This document shows positions 35,575 through 46,151 of a DNA stretch of 64,000 bases, piece after piece; position 1 is the stretch's first letter; every line of letters begins with the position of its first letter. The translations under genes were made by a program, and so were the position numbers. The notes under the pieces were generated by a model. That model worked only from the letters and a program-made list of their open reading frames with translations. It made no database searches and had not been told where the DNA came from. Source of the stretch: Gnetum montanum (taxonomy: Eukaryota; Streptophyta; Gnetopsida; Gnetales; Gnetaceae); NCBI GenBank assembly GCA_015680685.1, contig MNCI01003573.1, forward strand, positions 325,835-389,834, in the 5' to 3' direction.

Positions 35575-35810
35575 ATAGGGTGATGGTTTCAACATGTTTT
35601 TGGGAAGTAGTTTTTCCATGCTTAGAAGCATGGGTGTTGCCTATGAAGTGTGTGCTCTTTGTGGATAGAGATTGCATCCCATTGAATTTTTGTATTTGGC
35701 TACCTTGGGTGGCATTGCAAGTCTATAGTTTTGTGGGATTGTTTTACGTTGGTAAAGAGGCCAATTTTGTGGTGCTGGATTTTCATGCAACAACTCCTAC
35801 ATGGACACAA
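35575..35810 (+). pseudogene. Guanine deaminase (amidohydrolase) C-terminal fragment
   Basis: In one frame the sequence reads GSSFSMLRSMGVAYEVCALC, a stop, then RLHPIEFLYLATLGGIASL. In the next frame it continues VGKEANFVVLDFHATT. These are the T-S-F-S-M-L, A-x-Y-L-A-T-L-G-G and G-K-E-A-D-F-V-V-L-D blocks of amidohydrolase-type guanine deaminase, which converts guanine to xanthine. Only about 75 residues of the C-terminal half remain, with one stop and at least one frameshift. The metal-binding N-terminal half is absent. Not functional. Confidence 0.7.
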
Positions 35811-36019
35811 ATACAACATTACATATCAAACCAAAGTGGATTTCTCGACAAGAGTGAAACCAATTGATACAACCTTGTTGTTTTGTCCAACATGGCATAA
35901 TAATGATGAAACTTCAGAGAAAAAGATAGCAAGTGTGTGGTTGACTTGACAACAGAATTCTTGTTGCATATAAATATGCATAGAACCCACACCATTTCTC
36001 ACAAAATGCAGCAACAGCA

Positions 36020-36755
36020 ACAACAACCATGGCAACTATCATGGTGGTGGTGTAGTTGTCATTGGTGAGCAAGGTGACATTCGACAAGATGTTGAAGCAC
36101 TGTGATGATTTCACTTGCAACTTGGGCTTCTACATGTACTCAAGACATTCATGGACGTTGCCAACGTCTACTTGGATTTTACCAACACCAGTGACACTAT
36201 CACCAAAAAGCATGATCTCGCCAGTTTCTTTGCTCAAACATCACTCCAATTTGTTAGTTATAGTTGGTTGGTATTAAATTATGATCCTAATTTAAGTAGG
36301 ACAGTTTACTTGGTGAGGTTTCTTATGAGATCAGCATTGAAGCACATAGTCATAGTTTTGGTTTACAGGCAAGAAGTACTTCGGTTGGAACCCATTCATG
36401 TCATCGGGAACCACAACTACAATGAGGTTGGCAAAGCCCTTAGTTTTGAAGGCATCAACGATCCTGACATTGTGGGTTGTAATGCCATTGTTTTGTTCAA
36501 AGCGATGCTTTGGTTTTGGATGACGTTGTAGTTACCAAAGCCGTTGTGCCATGATGTTATCATGGGCTAGTGGACATTGTCCATGGACAACATAATGGCC
36601 ATACAGTAGTTGAGATTTGGAGTTATCACCAATATCATTTGGAGTTATCATCAATATCATTGACAGTGACATGGAATGCATCGGTTTCTATAAGAGCTAC
36701 TGTGACATTTTTGGCATCAGCTATGGTGACTGCAACTCCCGGTTGCACTTTTAAA
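36020..36755 (+). pseudogene. Class IV chitinase (GH19) pseudogene
   Basis: Spread over three frames but in family order: a Gly-rich hinge (YHGGGVVVIG, 36,030), VSKVTFDKMLKHCDD, then TFMDVANVYLDFTNTSDTIT and KHDLASFFAQTS (36,145-36,240), a TGKKYFGWNP piece (36,367), NHNYNEVGKALSFEGINDPD and VLFKAMLWFWMTL (to 36,531), and the C-terminal [20 protein letters not shown] (36,655-36,720). These are the A-F-F-A-Q-T-S, Y-Y-G-R-G-P, N-Y-N-Y, N-N-P-D-I-V and W-F-W-M blocks of GH19 chitinases, plant defence enzymes that cut chitin. The H-E-T catalytic segment after FFAQTS is destroyed. No introns are apparent between blocks, so it may be a retroposed copy. Confidence 0.8.
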
Positions 36756-37468
36756 TGCTATTGCAATTGTCTATGCAAGAGAAGGAGTTTCCCTTTCTTG
36801 GCACCAATAGGTGGAGTTGCCATACACACGTTTTATGCTTTTCAGGGCATGTCTTCATTTTGTAATATTGCCTAACTATGTCATCTTTTTATATTTTCTA
36901 ACTATCTCTCTTCTGTAAAATTCATCCAAGTTTGCATGGCATCCAAAAAATTGTTGGCATATAGACTAGAAATTGAAATTCTAACTGAAAAACCTTCTTT
37001 CACAACATCCATAGTAGCACAAGAAAACCTCTTGTAATGGAAAGAATGAAGAAATAGATAATGAATTAACCAAGTTCTTTGCATAGTGCAAGAACATTTC
37101 AAACATATATTTTGAATTCAATCTTAACAATGATATTAAAATCGAATAAATCCATTAATATCAAGAATATGCACCCCTACCAGGCAAGACAAAGAGGAAC
37201 ATATTGGAACTATTTTGATATGTGGATGTGACTATGTGTGACACACATTGGTTCCATTGTTTTAAAATTTACATATCCTCCCTCTCTAAAAAAGAATAAG
37301 AACATAGTGGTGAACCAATTAAAGAAAGGATTGAAAAATCATGGATGGGTTGATTGATTTATGGCTATGACATGATTGAATTCATGATGTAGTGTTCTCA
37401 TAAGATGTACTTTCTTCCACTCTTACTCTATCATTCGTACTTTAAAACTTTATTTTCTTCTTCATGTT
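36756..37468. other. Spacer in the pseudogene cluster
   Basis: AT-rich, no coding match or repeat recognised. Confidence 0.5.
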
Positions 37469-37826
37469 TGATGAAAGGCTACATTGACAAGCATGTCTCA
37501 ATGTAGCCCCATTGATGCATGGTTGCATGCATCAACATTGATGTAGGCAAAGCCTATATAAATGCACACATCAATTGCATTTATGGCATCTTATGTCAAT
37601 AGCATAGCAAAGTCCTTACAGTTTGATTTCCCTAGAGTTAGAATATTTTTCTTTGAGTGCCCACAATGTGAATGGAAGAGATAATACAGAGCTTTATTTG
37701 AGTGCCATGTATGTGAATGCATTGGCGTGAACAATAATAAAGTTGAGATTTCTGGCATTCATTGTAGCACTTAGATTAGTTTAGTCTTTTTGGCGTGTGA
37801 CGTGTTGGTGTTGTTGCCAGGGATTT
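37469..37826 (+). repeat. Truncated family B LTR with PBS-like end
   Basis: Starts TGATGAAAGGCTACATTG and follows the family B LTR through U3, a TATATAAATGC box (37,555) and the R hairpin (CTTTATT 37,692-37,698, AATAAAG 37,736-37,742). It diverges after about 37,785. A PBS-like TTGGTGTTGTTGCCAGGGA follows at 37,805-37,823, suggesting an internal deletion of the LTR's U5 end. Confidence 0.65.
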
Positions 37827-37849
37827 TTCTAGACCATCACAATGAAGTG

Positions 37850-38760
37850 TTTAGATGAAGATCAGTTATACTAATAGGTGATTTGGGTCAGCTTTCTCCT
37901 GTGCTTGATGTTGTGCCTTATGCATCCAGGAATCCAAATATTGTAGGGGTTTGACAATCATTTTAGATATAATTTATTGTTAGTTTGGAATTGATCCTTA
38001 CCAACAAAGTTTTAGGGAAGTATTGATGTATATCAGAAAAGGAAAAAGCCATGATGAAGATGATAATTTCTTGGTTGCTCGAATGAATCTTCCATCCACT
38101 TCGAGTGGATTAGACAGTTTTGAAGAATCAATGCATTTATATGATACAAAGGATAAAGTCCAATCACATAATAAGAAGATGTTGCAAGCAATGCAAAGAC
38201 CCGTTGCTATGTGTGTAGCAAACAAAGATCCCTATGATTTTAGAATATCAAATGATGATATTGAGAAATCTCTACTTATATGTGAAGGTGCAAGGGTTAC
38301 GCTCACAATTAACCTTTGGCTTGAAGTAGGATTTGTGAATGGTGCACTTGAAATGATTCATAGTATTATGTATCACCCAGGCAAATAGCCACCTACATTA
38401 CCATCATCTATTGTTGTTGATTTTAACTCCTACACTGGATGTCCCTTTGATAATGGTAATCCTCATGATGTGCCAATTATACCTGTGGTCCAAGGAGCAT
38501 CACGTTAGTTACCGTTATAGTTGGCATGGGCCATGACTATTCATAAAACTTAAGGAATGACACTAGATAAGGTTACTACTAACATTGGTTCAAAAAAAGT
38601 TATGGGTCTAATGTTTGTTGCATTATCTAGAGTTAAGACCATTGATTCTTTGAAGATTCATCCTCCTTTCTTTGTGTAGAGATACAGAAAGATTTCAAAT
38701 GCTAAACAATTGGTGAAGAGGGTAATAACTGATGCTAAACATTTAGTCGTCTCTGTAGTT
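37850..38760 (+). pseudogene. PIF1-family DNA helicase fragment
   Basis: Reads SVILIGDLGQLSPVLDVVPY at about 37,863 (helicase motif III, normally G-D-F-x-Q-L-P-P-V). It then runs open from 38,023 to 38,388 (NLPSTSSG, a HNKKMLQ segment near 38,170, then GARVTLTINLWLEVGFVNGA). After a stop come LAWAMTIHKT and GLMFVALSRVKTID near 38,520-38,650 (the T-I-H-K-x-Q-G and F-V-A-L-S-R motifs V/VI). Walker A and the N-terminal half are missing and the Q of motif V is a stop. It resembles free-standing PIF1-type helicases more than the standard plant Helitron RepHel tail, but Helitron origin is not excluded. Confidence 0.75.
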
Positions 38761-38882
38761 CTAATAATATTTTAACAACTCGAACATTTATAACAATGTC
38801 CTTTATAATGATAATTGACAACTTTAAAACTTAAAAAAATAATTAAATTCTACTCATAGCTTGCGAAACCACTCCACTAGCT

Positions 38883-39306
38883 TATATATATATATCTCTA
38901 TCAATTGGCCGAGATGATTTTAAAGAAGATGATGTTAACCAAGCCCGACTACTGGACAAGGTAACAAGATAACTAAAAATGAAATCACTCATCCTTCCTT
39001 TGTTTCTCTACCACTTACCCAATTTAGTTTTAACCTCTCAGTCAAGTTTGTTCTTTCTTTGGTTGTTCATGGCGTTTTTGAGCTATTAGTTATGCAAGAG
39101 ATTTATTTCTCCAAAACACCATGAACAAACAAAGATAGAACAAACTTGATCGAGAGGGTAAAACTAAATTGGGTAACTGGTAGAGAAATAGAGGAGGGAT
39201 GAGTGATTTTGTTTTTTGTTATCTTGTTACCTTGTCTAGTAGTCGAGCTTGGTTAACATCATCTTCTTTAAAATCATCTTGGCCAATTGATAGATATATA
39301 TATATC
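38883..39306. mobile_element. Foldback element with about 200-bp inverted arms
   Basis: Left arm 38,883-39,082 and right arm 39,109-39,306 are near-perfect inverted copies (for example 'gatgattttaaagaagatga' at 38,912 and its complement near 39,260) around a 26-base loop. Both outer ends are TA repeats. No coding capacity. A transcript of either strand would fold into one long hairpin. Confidence 0.85.
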
Positions 39307-39319
39307 TAATCTAGTTATA

Positions 39320-39470
39320 CTTTCAAAGGGTAACCATATGTACAATTTGAAAGGGTATAGGCTTCAATTTTCAATGGGTATGAAAAGACATTATTATGTT
39401 TTGCATCTATGATATGACTTTTTAGCATTTTTTACCTATTATTTTTTCCATTATTTCTCATTGGTGTGGT
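39320..39470. repeat. Repeat unit R2, copy of R1
   Basis: Contains 'acaatttgaaagggtatagg', a 'gggtatgaaaagacatt' block and 'tacctattattttttcc', matching 35,232-35,400 in the same orientation. Confidence 0.5.
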
Positions 39471-39619
39471 AAAATGTTGAATACCATTTGCTATGCAAAA
39501 CAAAATGGCAAACTTCTTGTAGATTAATAAGACTTTAATGAATAATAATCCAACAAAGTTACACTTAATAGAATTTGTATGAACACAATCATTTATGATA
39601 AATATGGTAAGGATTGGCC

Positions 39620-39790
39620 AATTTGTTAGTAGGAGGTGTGCACATTGTAGTAAGAGTCTTAGCCTTGAAAATGTAGATCACATGTTTGATTCGAGTGGGC
39701 TATGTCGAATTATATTAAAAAAGAAATCATTATCATCATTCGAGTCCTATCCTAATAAAATGGAGTTGGCTACATGAGTTCTTTTTGTCA
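39620..39790 (+). mobile_element. tRNA-derived SINE with an RTE-type 3' tail
   Basis: The head has a degraded A-box-like 'gcacattgtagtaagag' and a B-box-like 'cacatgtttgattcgag' about 35 bases later, as in tRNA genes. The tail 'cgagtcctatcctaataaa' and 'ggctacatgagtt' matches the end of the RTE LINE at 25,345-25,400, so it was probably mobilised by RTE machinery. Confidence 0.55.
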
Positions 39791-40384
39791 TTCATTGCTA
39801 TGAAGAGCTAGATCCTTGTTTTGAGTGATGATGTTATGTCATTTTTGAAGAATTCCCTAGTAAAAGGGTGCTCATTTTCCATGGTAACTAGACCTTGTGA
39901 TTGCTACACATCATATTTAGGAAATGCATAGACCTTTTGTTCATTCGTCTTTTTATGTCGCCTTACTTCACTCCTTTTGCTTTCAACAAGTTATACGCAA
40001 ACTAATGCAAATGCGAATCAAAAAGTGGATAACTAAAAACACACAAAAAAGGCTCACAGATATAAGGCAAACAAGTTCTTCAGTCATATTATTCACACTG
40101 ACAAAGTAGAGTTACAAACAAAGAGCTTCGCAAAGGAATGCTTCTTAGAGAGCTATGCGCTTCATCTAAGGTTATCTTTGATATGGATCTCTCCTTGTGT
40201 TTGTAGGGACTTATATAGGAGAAATTAAAGTTTCTAGAGACTTCTATGATGCATTCCAACTCATCTAGCATTATGAGAGAGCATCATTACAAATCCACTT
40301 GTCTGAGTGGAGACACTGTTCCTACATGCGGGGAATCTTTATTTTACATACTAGCAGACCATATCGTTTTCAATTAGAGGGGAT
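39791..40384. other. No gene seen; left flank of the caulimovirid
   Basis: Nothing recognised. It may include the 3' non-coding end of the viral insert, whose boundary I cannot place. Confidence 0.4.
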
Positions 40385-41272
40385 CTAATTAGAATCCACA
40401 TCTACTAAGCTATCACGAGCACCATCATCATCACTGCCGATACTGTCATCATTGAGTGTGGAGGCAAAAAATTGTCTGGATAGAAATTGAAAACCAACAT
40501 AGAATACAGTGTGTTCATATCTACCTCTAGTTTTGAAAGAAGGAAGATAGGCATCAAGGTTGTATAATTCCAAAGTTTTGCATCCTCTTTGATTCAGTTC
40601 ACAATGTTGTTGGATGTCATAAGGATGAGCAGTATAGACATCTTGGTAAAAGGTGTACCCCCATGAATTTATCCAATCAATTCTCTTGGAAATACAAGTA
40701 ATAAGAAGATACATAGGAGGTGAACCTTGATTAATCAAGTGCCATCCTCGGGAGATAGGATTAGTATAATATAGATAATCTCCATGATGCTCAGATAATC
40801 TATGGTAGAGATGATGAGGATACTAGTTAGGAATATGGACAGGAGAATGACCATACTTTGCCCACCAAGACCAGAAGTCTTCAGAATTAGTATGACTTAA
40901 AGGATTTAGGTCTATTTTGTACACATGAAATGGGTTTGGTTGGTTTAATGGCCATTTTAACATATGGGGTGAAAACCATTGCCCAAAGTCTAATAGATTC
41001 AATTCAACATACGTGCATAAGGAGACATGAGGTCCAGCAAGAATCATTTCTCAATTTGACATATGAACTTTGCGACTAATTATAGCATAAGGGGATATGG
41101 TTCTAGCAATAAACAAAAACTCATTCCAATTGGACTCGTGTGTGGACCTTGTTTGGGTTTGTTCTAATATAGACATATATATTTCATTACTCCTACATCC
41201 TCTAAGATAGTTGGAAAACTTGAGAATCCATCCTTCATTGCACAATAAATGTACAAACAGAAAATTAAACAT
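40385..41272 (-). pseudogene. Extra frame downstream of caulimovirid RNase H, function unknown
   Basis: Three open stretches (41,051-41,272; 40,823-41,047; 40,385-40,738) share one reading frame, so together they look like a single frame of roughly 295 codons with a few stops. It is rich in Trp and Tyr (FWSWWAKYGH) and ends in an acidic DDSIGSDDDGARDS tail. I recognise no domain. Some endogenous caulimovirids have a second ORF here; whether this is homologous cannot be judged by eye. Confidence 0.5.
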
Positions 41273-41289
41273 CAGTAGTAGAGAGTTGG

Positions 41290-42895
41290 AACTCTTTGGT
41301 CAAGAAATTAGCTAAGCTAATTTGCATATCATTGATATATTCTGTTTAAAAATCAAAATTAGCAAGAAAGAGTGCCCATTATATTAGTCTTGTATGAGCA
41401 ATTTTATTTAATACCTTAGAGTTGAGATACTTATCAAAATGTTCTAAATCGCTACATATCATGAAATGAGTACTTTGCAAAAATAACCTAAATTTCTCTA
41501 CACCTTTGATAATAGTTAATAATTCTTTATGGGTGCTATGATAATTCGATTGATCACCACTAAACTTACCAGATGCATATCGACAAATGTGGATAACATT
41601 ATTTTCTTATTCCTTAAGGGCATCACCCCAAAATTCTACAGAAGCATTTGTTTCAAGGATTAACTTACCATCTGTTGGTAGTTGAAGTCTAGGTAAGTGT
41701 TTGCATCTTTCTTTGATTTTTTGAATCATGGTAGTGTGTTTTGGTGACCATGGAGGAGCATTCTGACTCAACCTTTTATTTAGCAGTTTCCTATCTGTAG
41801 CAAGGTGTTTGTAGAATCTAGAAACATAATTGATACACCCTAAAAATCTCTGTAATTGGGTTTTATCATAAATTTCATTAGGAAACTTTGAAATAGACTC
41901 TAAAATATGTGATTGCAGGATGATCCCACCATGAGCAATTTCTAAACCAAGAAATTCAATTTTTTCTTTGGCTATTTGCATCTTAGTAGGGGAAAGAATC
42001 AAACCTGCATTATCTATTATTTTAAAGAATTGTTCCAAATGGGAAAGATGATCGTCCACATTTTTACTTAAGATGAAGATATCATTAATGTAAAGGAGGA
42101 TGAAAGGGTATGTTCTAAAGATAAAATTCATTTTCTGTTAGAATATAGAAGGAGTAGTTTTTATCCCAAATGGTAGTACCTTCCATTGGTATAGACCTCC
42201 AGGCACGGTAAATGCTGTTTTCCATTAGTCTTGTTTTTCTACTTGTATTTGCCAAAATCCAGATTTAAGATCAACTTTAGAGTAAATGTGCATATGAAGT
42301 AATCATTGGAAAATGTTGTCTTTGCTTGGGATTGGGTGTTGTACTGCTTTGATGATATCATTTAAAGGTTTATAATTAACCACTAATCTTTTCTTTCCTC
42401 TTACAATTTCGACATGTTTGTTAAAAAATAAGGCGACATAAGCAAACATACTTGTACTTGCTTTAATAAGATCTTAGCTTAATAGCATTNTACACCAATA
42501 TGTATTTTTGTGTCTAAAGATGGTTGGATCATCTGAGGCTAATGTGATAAGTTTTTCTTGTATTAGCTGGATTTTGTCTTTATGTGATTCAATACTATTT
42601 ATTACCCAAGTGCTTGTATTTTCTTTTTGGGGTTTCGATGTGAGAAATCTTTGTTGATAAACTTGATTTCTATAAAACTTATATGATCCTAATATCACAT
42701 AATTATTTTCTACTGTATATGATTCGTACATTCTAAGATTATTTGTTCTTATAAGTAAATCATACGTAGGAATATCATAACAATATACTATAAGTTCTAT
42801 GATGGATCCTTCAAGTGTTTTAATGGGTATTTTGGCAACATATTCCAAGGGAGCTTTTTGTTTGTCAAAAGCCACATATTTTTTCTCTTTTTTCT
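41290..42895 (-). pseudogene. Caulimovirid protease, reverse transcriptase and RNase H
   Basis: The protease tail is open at 42,474-42,875. RT sequence follows, broken at about 42,130-42,470 and open for 174 codons at 41,607-42,131. The catalytic Y-x-D-D box reads YIND, and the FLG and INYVSRF blocks of the thumb region are clear. RNase H follows to about 41,290 in pieces. These enzymes copy the pregenomic RNA in the family; this copy is inactive. Confidence 0.75.
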
Positions 42896-42896
42896 G

Positions 42897-43800
42897 CTAA
42901 AAATGGCTTGGAATTGAGGACCATCTTGTAAGTGATATTTCTGCATCATTGTTTGATAATGCGTCTATGCTGGATGGCTTATATGAAGAAAACTTTATTT
43001 GGAAAGTTACTAATGGTAGTGAAGTAGAATTCACATTCTTATTTACTAAAGAGACCAACATTGCCTTTGTCTCTTCTTCATATTGTCGTCTTTGAGAACT
43101 TTCTTTTTTTTTTCTAATTCTTCTAATTTTGTTGATGCCCATTGAATGTATTTCTTTAATTATTCTATCTTATACAGGCAGGTTATGGCTTTAGGTATTT
43201 TTTTAGTTTCTGCTTGCTGATGTTGAGCTTCCATTTCTATTTGAGCTTCTAGTTCAGTATCTATCTCTAATGGTTGAGTCTCAGGATACTGTATTATTCT
43301 TTCTCTAAGCGTGTATTCCTAGCCATATAGCTCTTGTTGCTTGTCTTTAAGTTGTCATTTGAGGGACATAATCCTATTGATGTCATCTATTGGCATTATG
43401 TCTAATTTATGCTCTATTTGTTTTACTTGTGTAAGAAGGAGTTGGTATGTGGGGTCATCACTAAAAGGTTCTATGTCTTGTGTTGATGTAGATGGAGAAT
43501 GTAGGTGGCATGACTTAGTTTCAAAAGGATGAGGCCTTGAGGTGACTATTCTTCGTAGGGGTCTCCTATGAGAGAACCTATTCATAGCACAGTAAAGAAC
43601 GTCATCATCTGAGTTGTCATCATTTGCATCATCATACTGATTAACATAGTGATCGATGTGATTTTCATAAAAAAAAAGCATCATCCCTGGAATTGGATGG
43701 CATGGAGTATTCATCAGACTTGATATACACATCCCTGGTAGTAAATGGACACATAGGATCATGTATATAATCATAATATTTTTTAGACAGATTTAATTCT
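42897..43800 (-). pseudogene. Caulimovirid capsid-protease linker
   Basis: An acidic Asp-rich 139-codon stretch (43,355-43,774) and an 81-codon stretch (42,897-43,142) without an identified domain. The latter ends just before the protease, where a D-T-G catalytic box would be expected; the sequence there reads SNNDAEISL, so the box is not intact. Confidence 0.5.
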
Positions 43801-44846
43801 TGAATAAAGTTGACCTGTTTGGGATACTTATCTTTTTTAGGACACTTATTGGCATAATGATTATCCTTGGCATATGTAACATTTTATTTGTTCATGAGAT
43901 AAAGGCTTTTTATGGCGTTTAAACATTCCTCTAAATGCTTTCTCAGGATAGGGATGTGAGGGATGTTTGGACCAAGCATATCTATGTCTTGGTTTCCATT
44001 ATTTCTGAACTTTACCTTTTCCTTTAGATTTAGAACAACAAGCTTTTGATCATTTTTGTTCAGGGCAAATCTGTGAGCAAAAGGTTTTTTCCATTTTTTG
44101 ATTTATGGTTTTCATAATATCCTATGCACGTATATCGTGACACAATTCCCTATTAACTTCAGTAATTAATTGTCTAATATAATTAAAACTAACTTCATCT
44201 AATGTTCTATTACGTACTGAAGTTCATGGTGATATTTCTTTGCAAACAATTGAGGCATGACACCAAGTAGGTGCTCTTTAGCTACACGCTCATGAGTCAG
44301 TCTACCTTTATAGTACCAAGATTCCATCTGATTAAGAAAACTATGAACATCTTGGATTCGATATAGTCTTGCAAAAAAATATTGTTCTCTATAGTCTATA
44401 GGCAGATTCTCTTTGTTTCCTAAGAATTCTTTGGTGATGGCACTTAAAAAGAAAATAGTAGGGTTGTTAAGCAATTTTTCTTTTGTATTAGGTTCGATTT
44501 GATTCCACCATCTTCTCATATTTCTAGTGAAATTAAACATAGTGTTTTGGATTGCATGGTGAGATGATTTTTTATCTGATAATACTTGTCATTCTAAAAA
44601 CCTAGCAATTCAATCTACGACAAGTTGTCATTCTTCTAAGCCTAGATTATCCATGTTGAATTTAGGGGCTCTTTCACTAATTATATGAGAGGACATGTTT
44701 TGATATTCTTTAGGATTAGCTTCATAATAATCATGGGATTTCATCATTTCTTCTGCTCCTTCTTCCACTAAAGATTTTGGTGGGGGTTCTAGATGTGTAG
44801 CACCAGAGGTTATAACCATGGGTCCTGAAGTGGATTCTTCATTCAT
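43800..44846 (-). pseudogene. Caulimovirid coat-protein region with zinc knuckle
   Basis: The frames at 44,628-44,846 and 44,199-44,540 match the capsid part (RRWWNQIEPNTKEKL, a REQYFFARLYRIQDV core). A basic stretch follows, and the two halves of a C-x2-C-x4-H-x4-C knuckle lie near 43,840-43,890 in different frames, with a stop between. Capsid proteins of the family package the genome. Confidence 0.65.
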
Positions 44847-45152
44847 GTTTATCCTACTTTCCCCCTTTTGTAAATATGAGTAACAAGGTCTATAATCTAA
44901 TTGAGAACTTGGGGAATTGAGATTTGTGCCATAAGCAGGGATTCCATGTTTAGAATCTTTCTTTTCACTTTGTGTTTGTGTTTCTCTCTTCTTAGGAATT
45001 GATTTTTGAGTTTTTACTTCATTATAAATATTCTCTAATATCTACTTATTCTTTAATGCTTTAGCTTCTACTCAATTTCTCATTTGTCCAATTTTGGAGT
45101 CTAATGATGTTTGATGGTATATCTGCTAAGGGTTTTTGATATAGTTTATATA

Positions 45153-46151
45153 TCATGACTTTCTTTTCTTCCTTTCTTCTTTTGGTATTTCTATGGTGTT
45201 CATTCCTACATGTAAGAGTGCATCACACTCACCACAATGATATTTTTGGTTATATTTTATTACAGATTTGTGTGGATAGCTATTGTGGGATTCTTCTGTC
45301 ACTTCTTCTATAGAAGCAGATGTTCCTAGTTGTTCAAAAGAGGTTGGTTCAAAGTGTTCCATGACTGTTTTACCTTTATCATTTGAGCTAGATGCTTTTC
45401 CTAGAATTTTATTAATATCATATGTAATCCCTAAATCCTTAAATACCCTCCTAAGATTTTCTTCTATTGTTAAAGAAGAGGAAGAGAAACCACAAAAGGA
45501 ATTTCTTCCTGGTAGTAAGGTTGTTGGATGTGTGACTCTTGGTAAATGTCTTTTTGATTTTGGAGGTTGGCTAAACGGATCTACCTCTGTAAATCTTGGG
45601 GTCTTAAGGTTTACTTTGTATAGTTTTTTACCAAGATTATGTTTGGATTTTCTTGGGATGACATGGTTATAAAATTCTTCAAGTGTATTATCTAGCTGTG
45701 GATACAGAGTATGGATGGATAAATATTTGGTATTAATACCTATGCCGTATTCAATATTGGTTGTACCACATGAGATAGATTGTTCACCAAAAGGAAGAAG
45801 AGTCTTGATGCTTACACTTTGAAAGAGTTTAAACACCAATCTTGTGCCAATGGTTGTGTAGATACTACTGATTTGCATATCTACTGGGATATAAACTATT
45901 GTCATTAAGTTATTGGGTAGGTGGTGATCTCTTAAAGATAGCGTGAAATTTGGTAAAGTAACAACTAGGGCGTCTGATTCCAATATGCCTTTAGCCTGTG
46001 TAATTAAGGCATCTTGGAAAAAGTTAAATGTATGATCAACTAAGGCAATCCAGTATGGTTGCTTTAGACAGTAATTGAAGTGCGGATGGACGTGGATGTC
46101 TAATTCTACTATATGGATGTAGTTATACCCATCAATAATCCATTTACGCAC
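45153..46151 (-). pseudogene. Caulimovirid N-terminal polyprotein segment (movement-protein-like)
   Basis: Open for 332 codons, the longest viral frame in the insert. The first 200 residues have the beta-strand-rich pattern of the 30K movement-protein superfamily (segments such as YIPVDMQISSIYTTIGTRLV). The rest is Ser-rich and ends with a C-x2-C pair (YHCGECDALL) and a basic tail. Known role in the family: moving virions through plasmodesmata. Identification rests on position and general pattern. Confidence 0.6.

Larger units (their letters stand above)
40385..46151 (-). mobile_element. Endogenous caulimovirid (pararetrovirus) insert
   Basis: Read on the minus strand, the order is movement-protein-like region, coat protein region with a CCHC knuckle, protease, reverse transcriptase, RNase H, then an extra frame. 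There is no integrase and no LTR, which is the caulimovirid order. Stops, frameshifts and altered catalytic residues make it a relic. It most likely belongs with the gymnosperm endogenous caulimovirids described as Gymnendovirus, by inference only. Gypsy C starts 132 bases from its 5' coding end. One ambiguous base (N) lies at 42,490. Confidence 0.8.

Noticed and set aside
35575-35810. Bacterial contamination as the source of the guanine deaminase match
   Set aside because: The piece is degraded, AT-rich like its surroundings and embedded between plant-type repeats, so a contaminating contig is unlikely. Recent contamination is not supported.
36902-37102. Minus-strand open frame of 66 codons beside the chitinase relic
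   Set aside because: No family match, no start context or splice signals, and a length expected by chance in AT-rich sequence.
37850-38760. A Helitron RepHel gene
   Set aside because: The helicase tail resembles free-standing PIF1 proteins, no Rep (HUH) motif was seen and no TC/CTRR ends were recognised. Kept only as a possible origin.
42490-42490. Single N inside the viral protease/RT junction
   Set aside because: An assembly ambiguity, not a biological signal.
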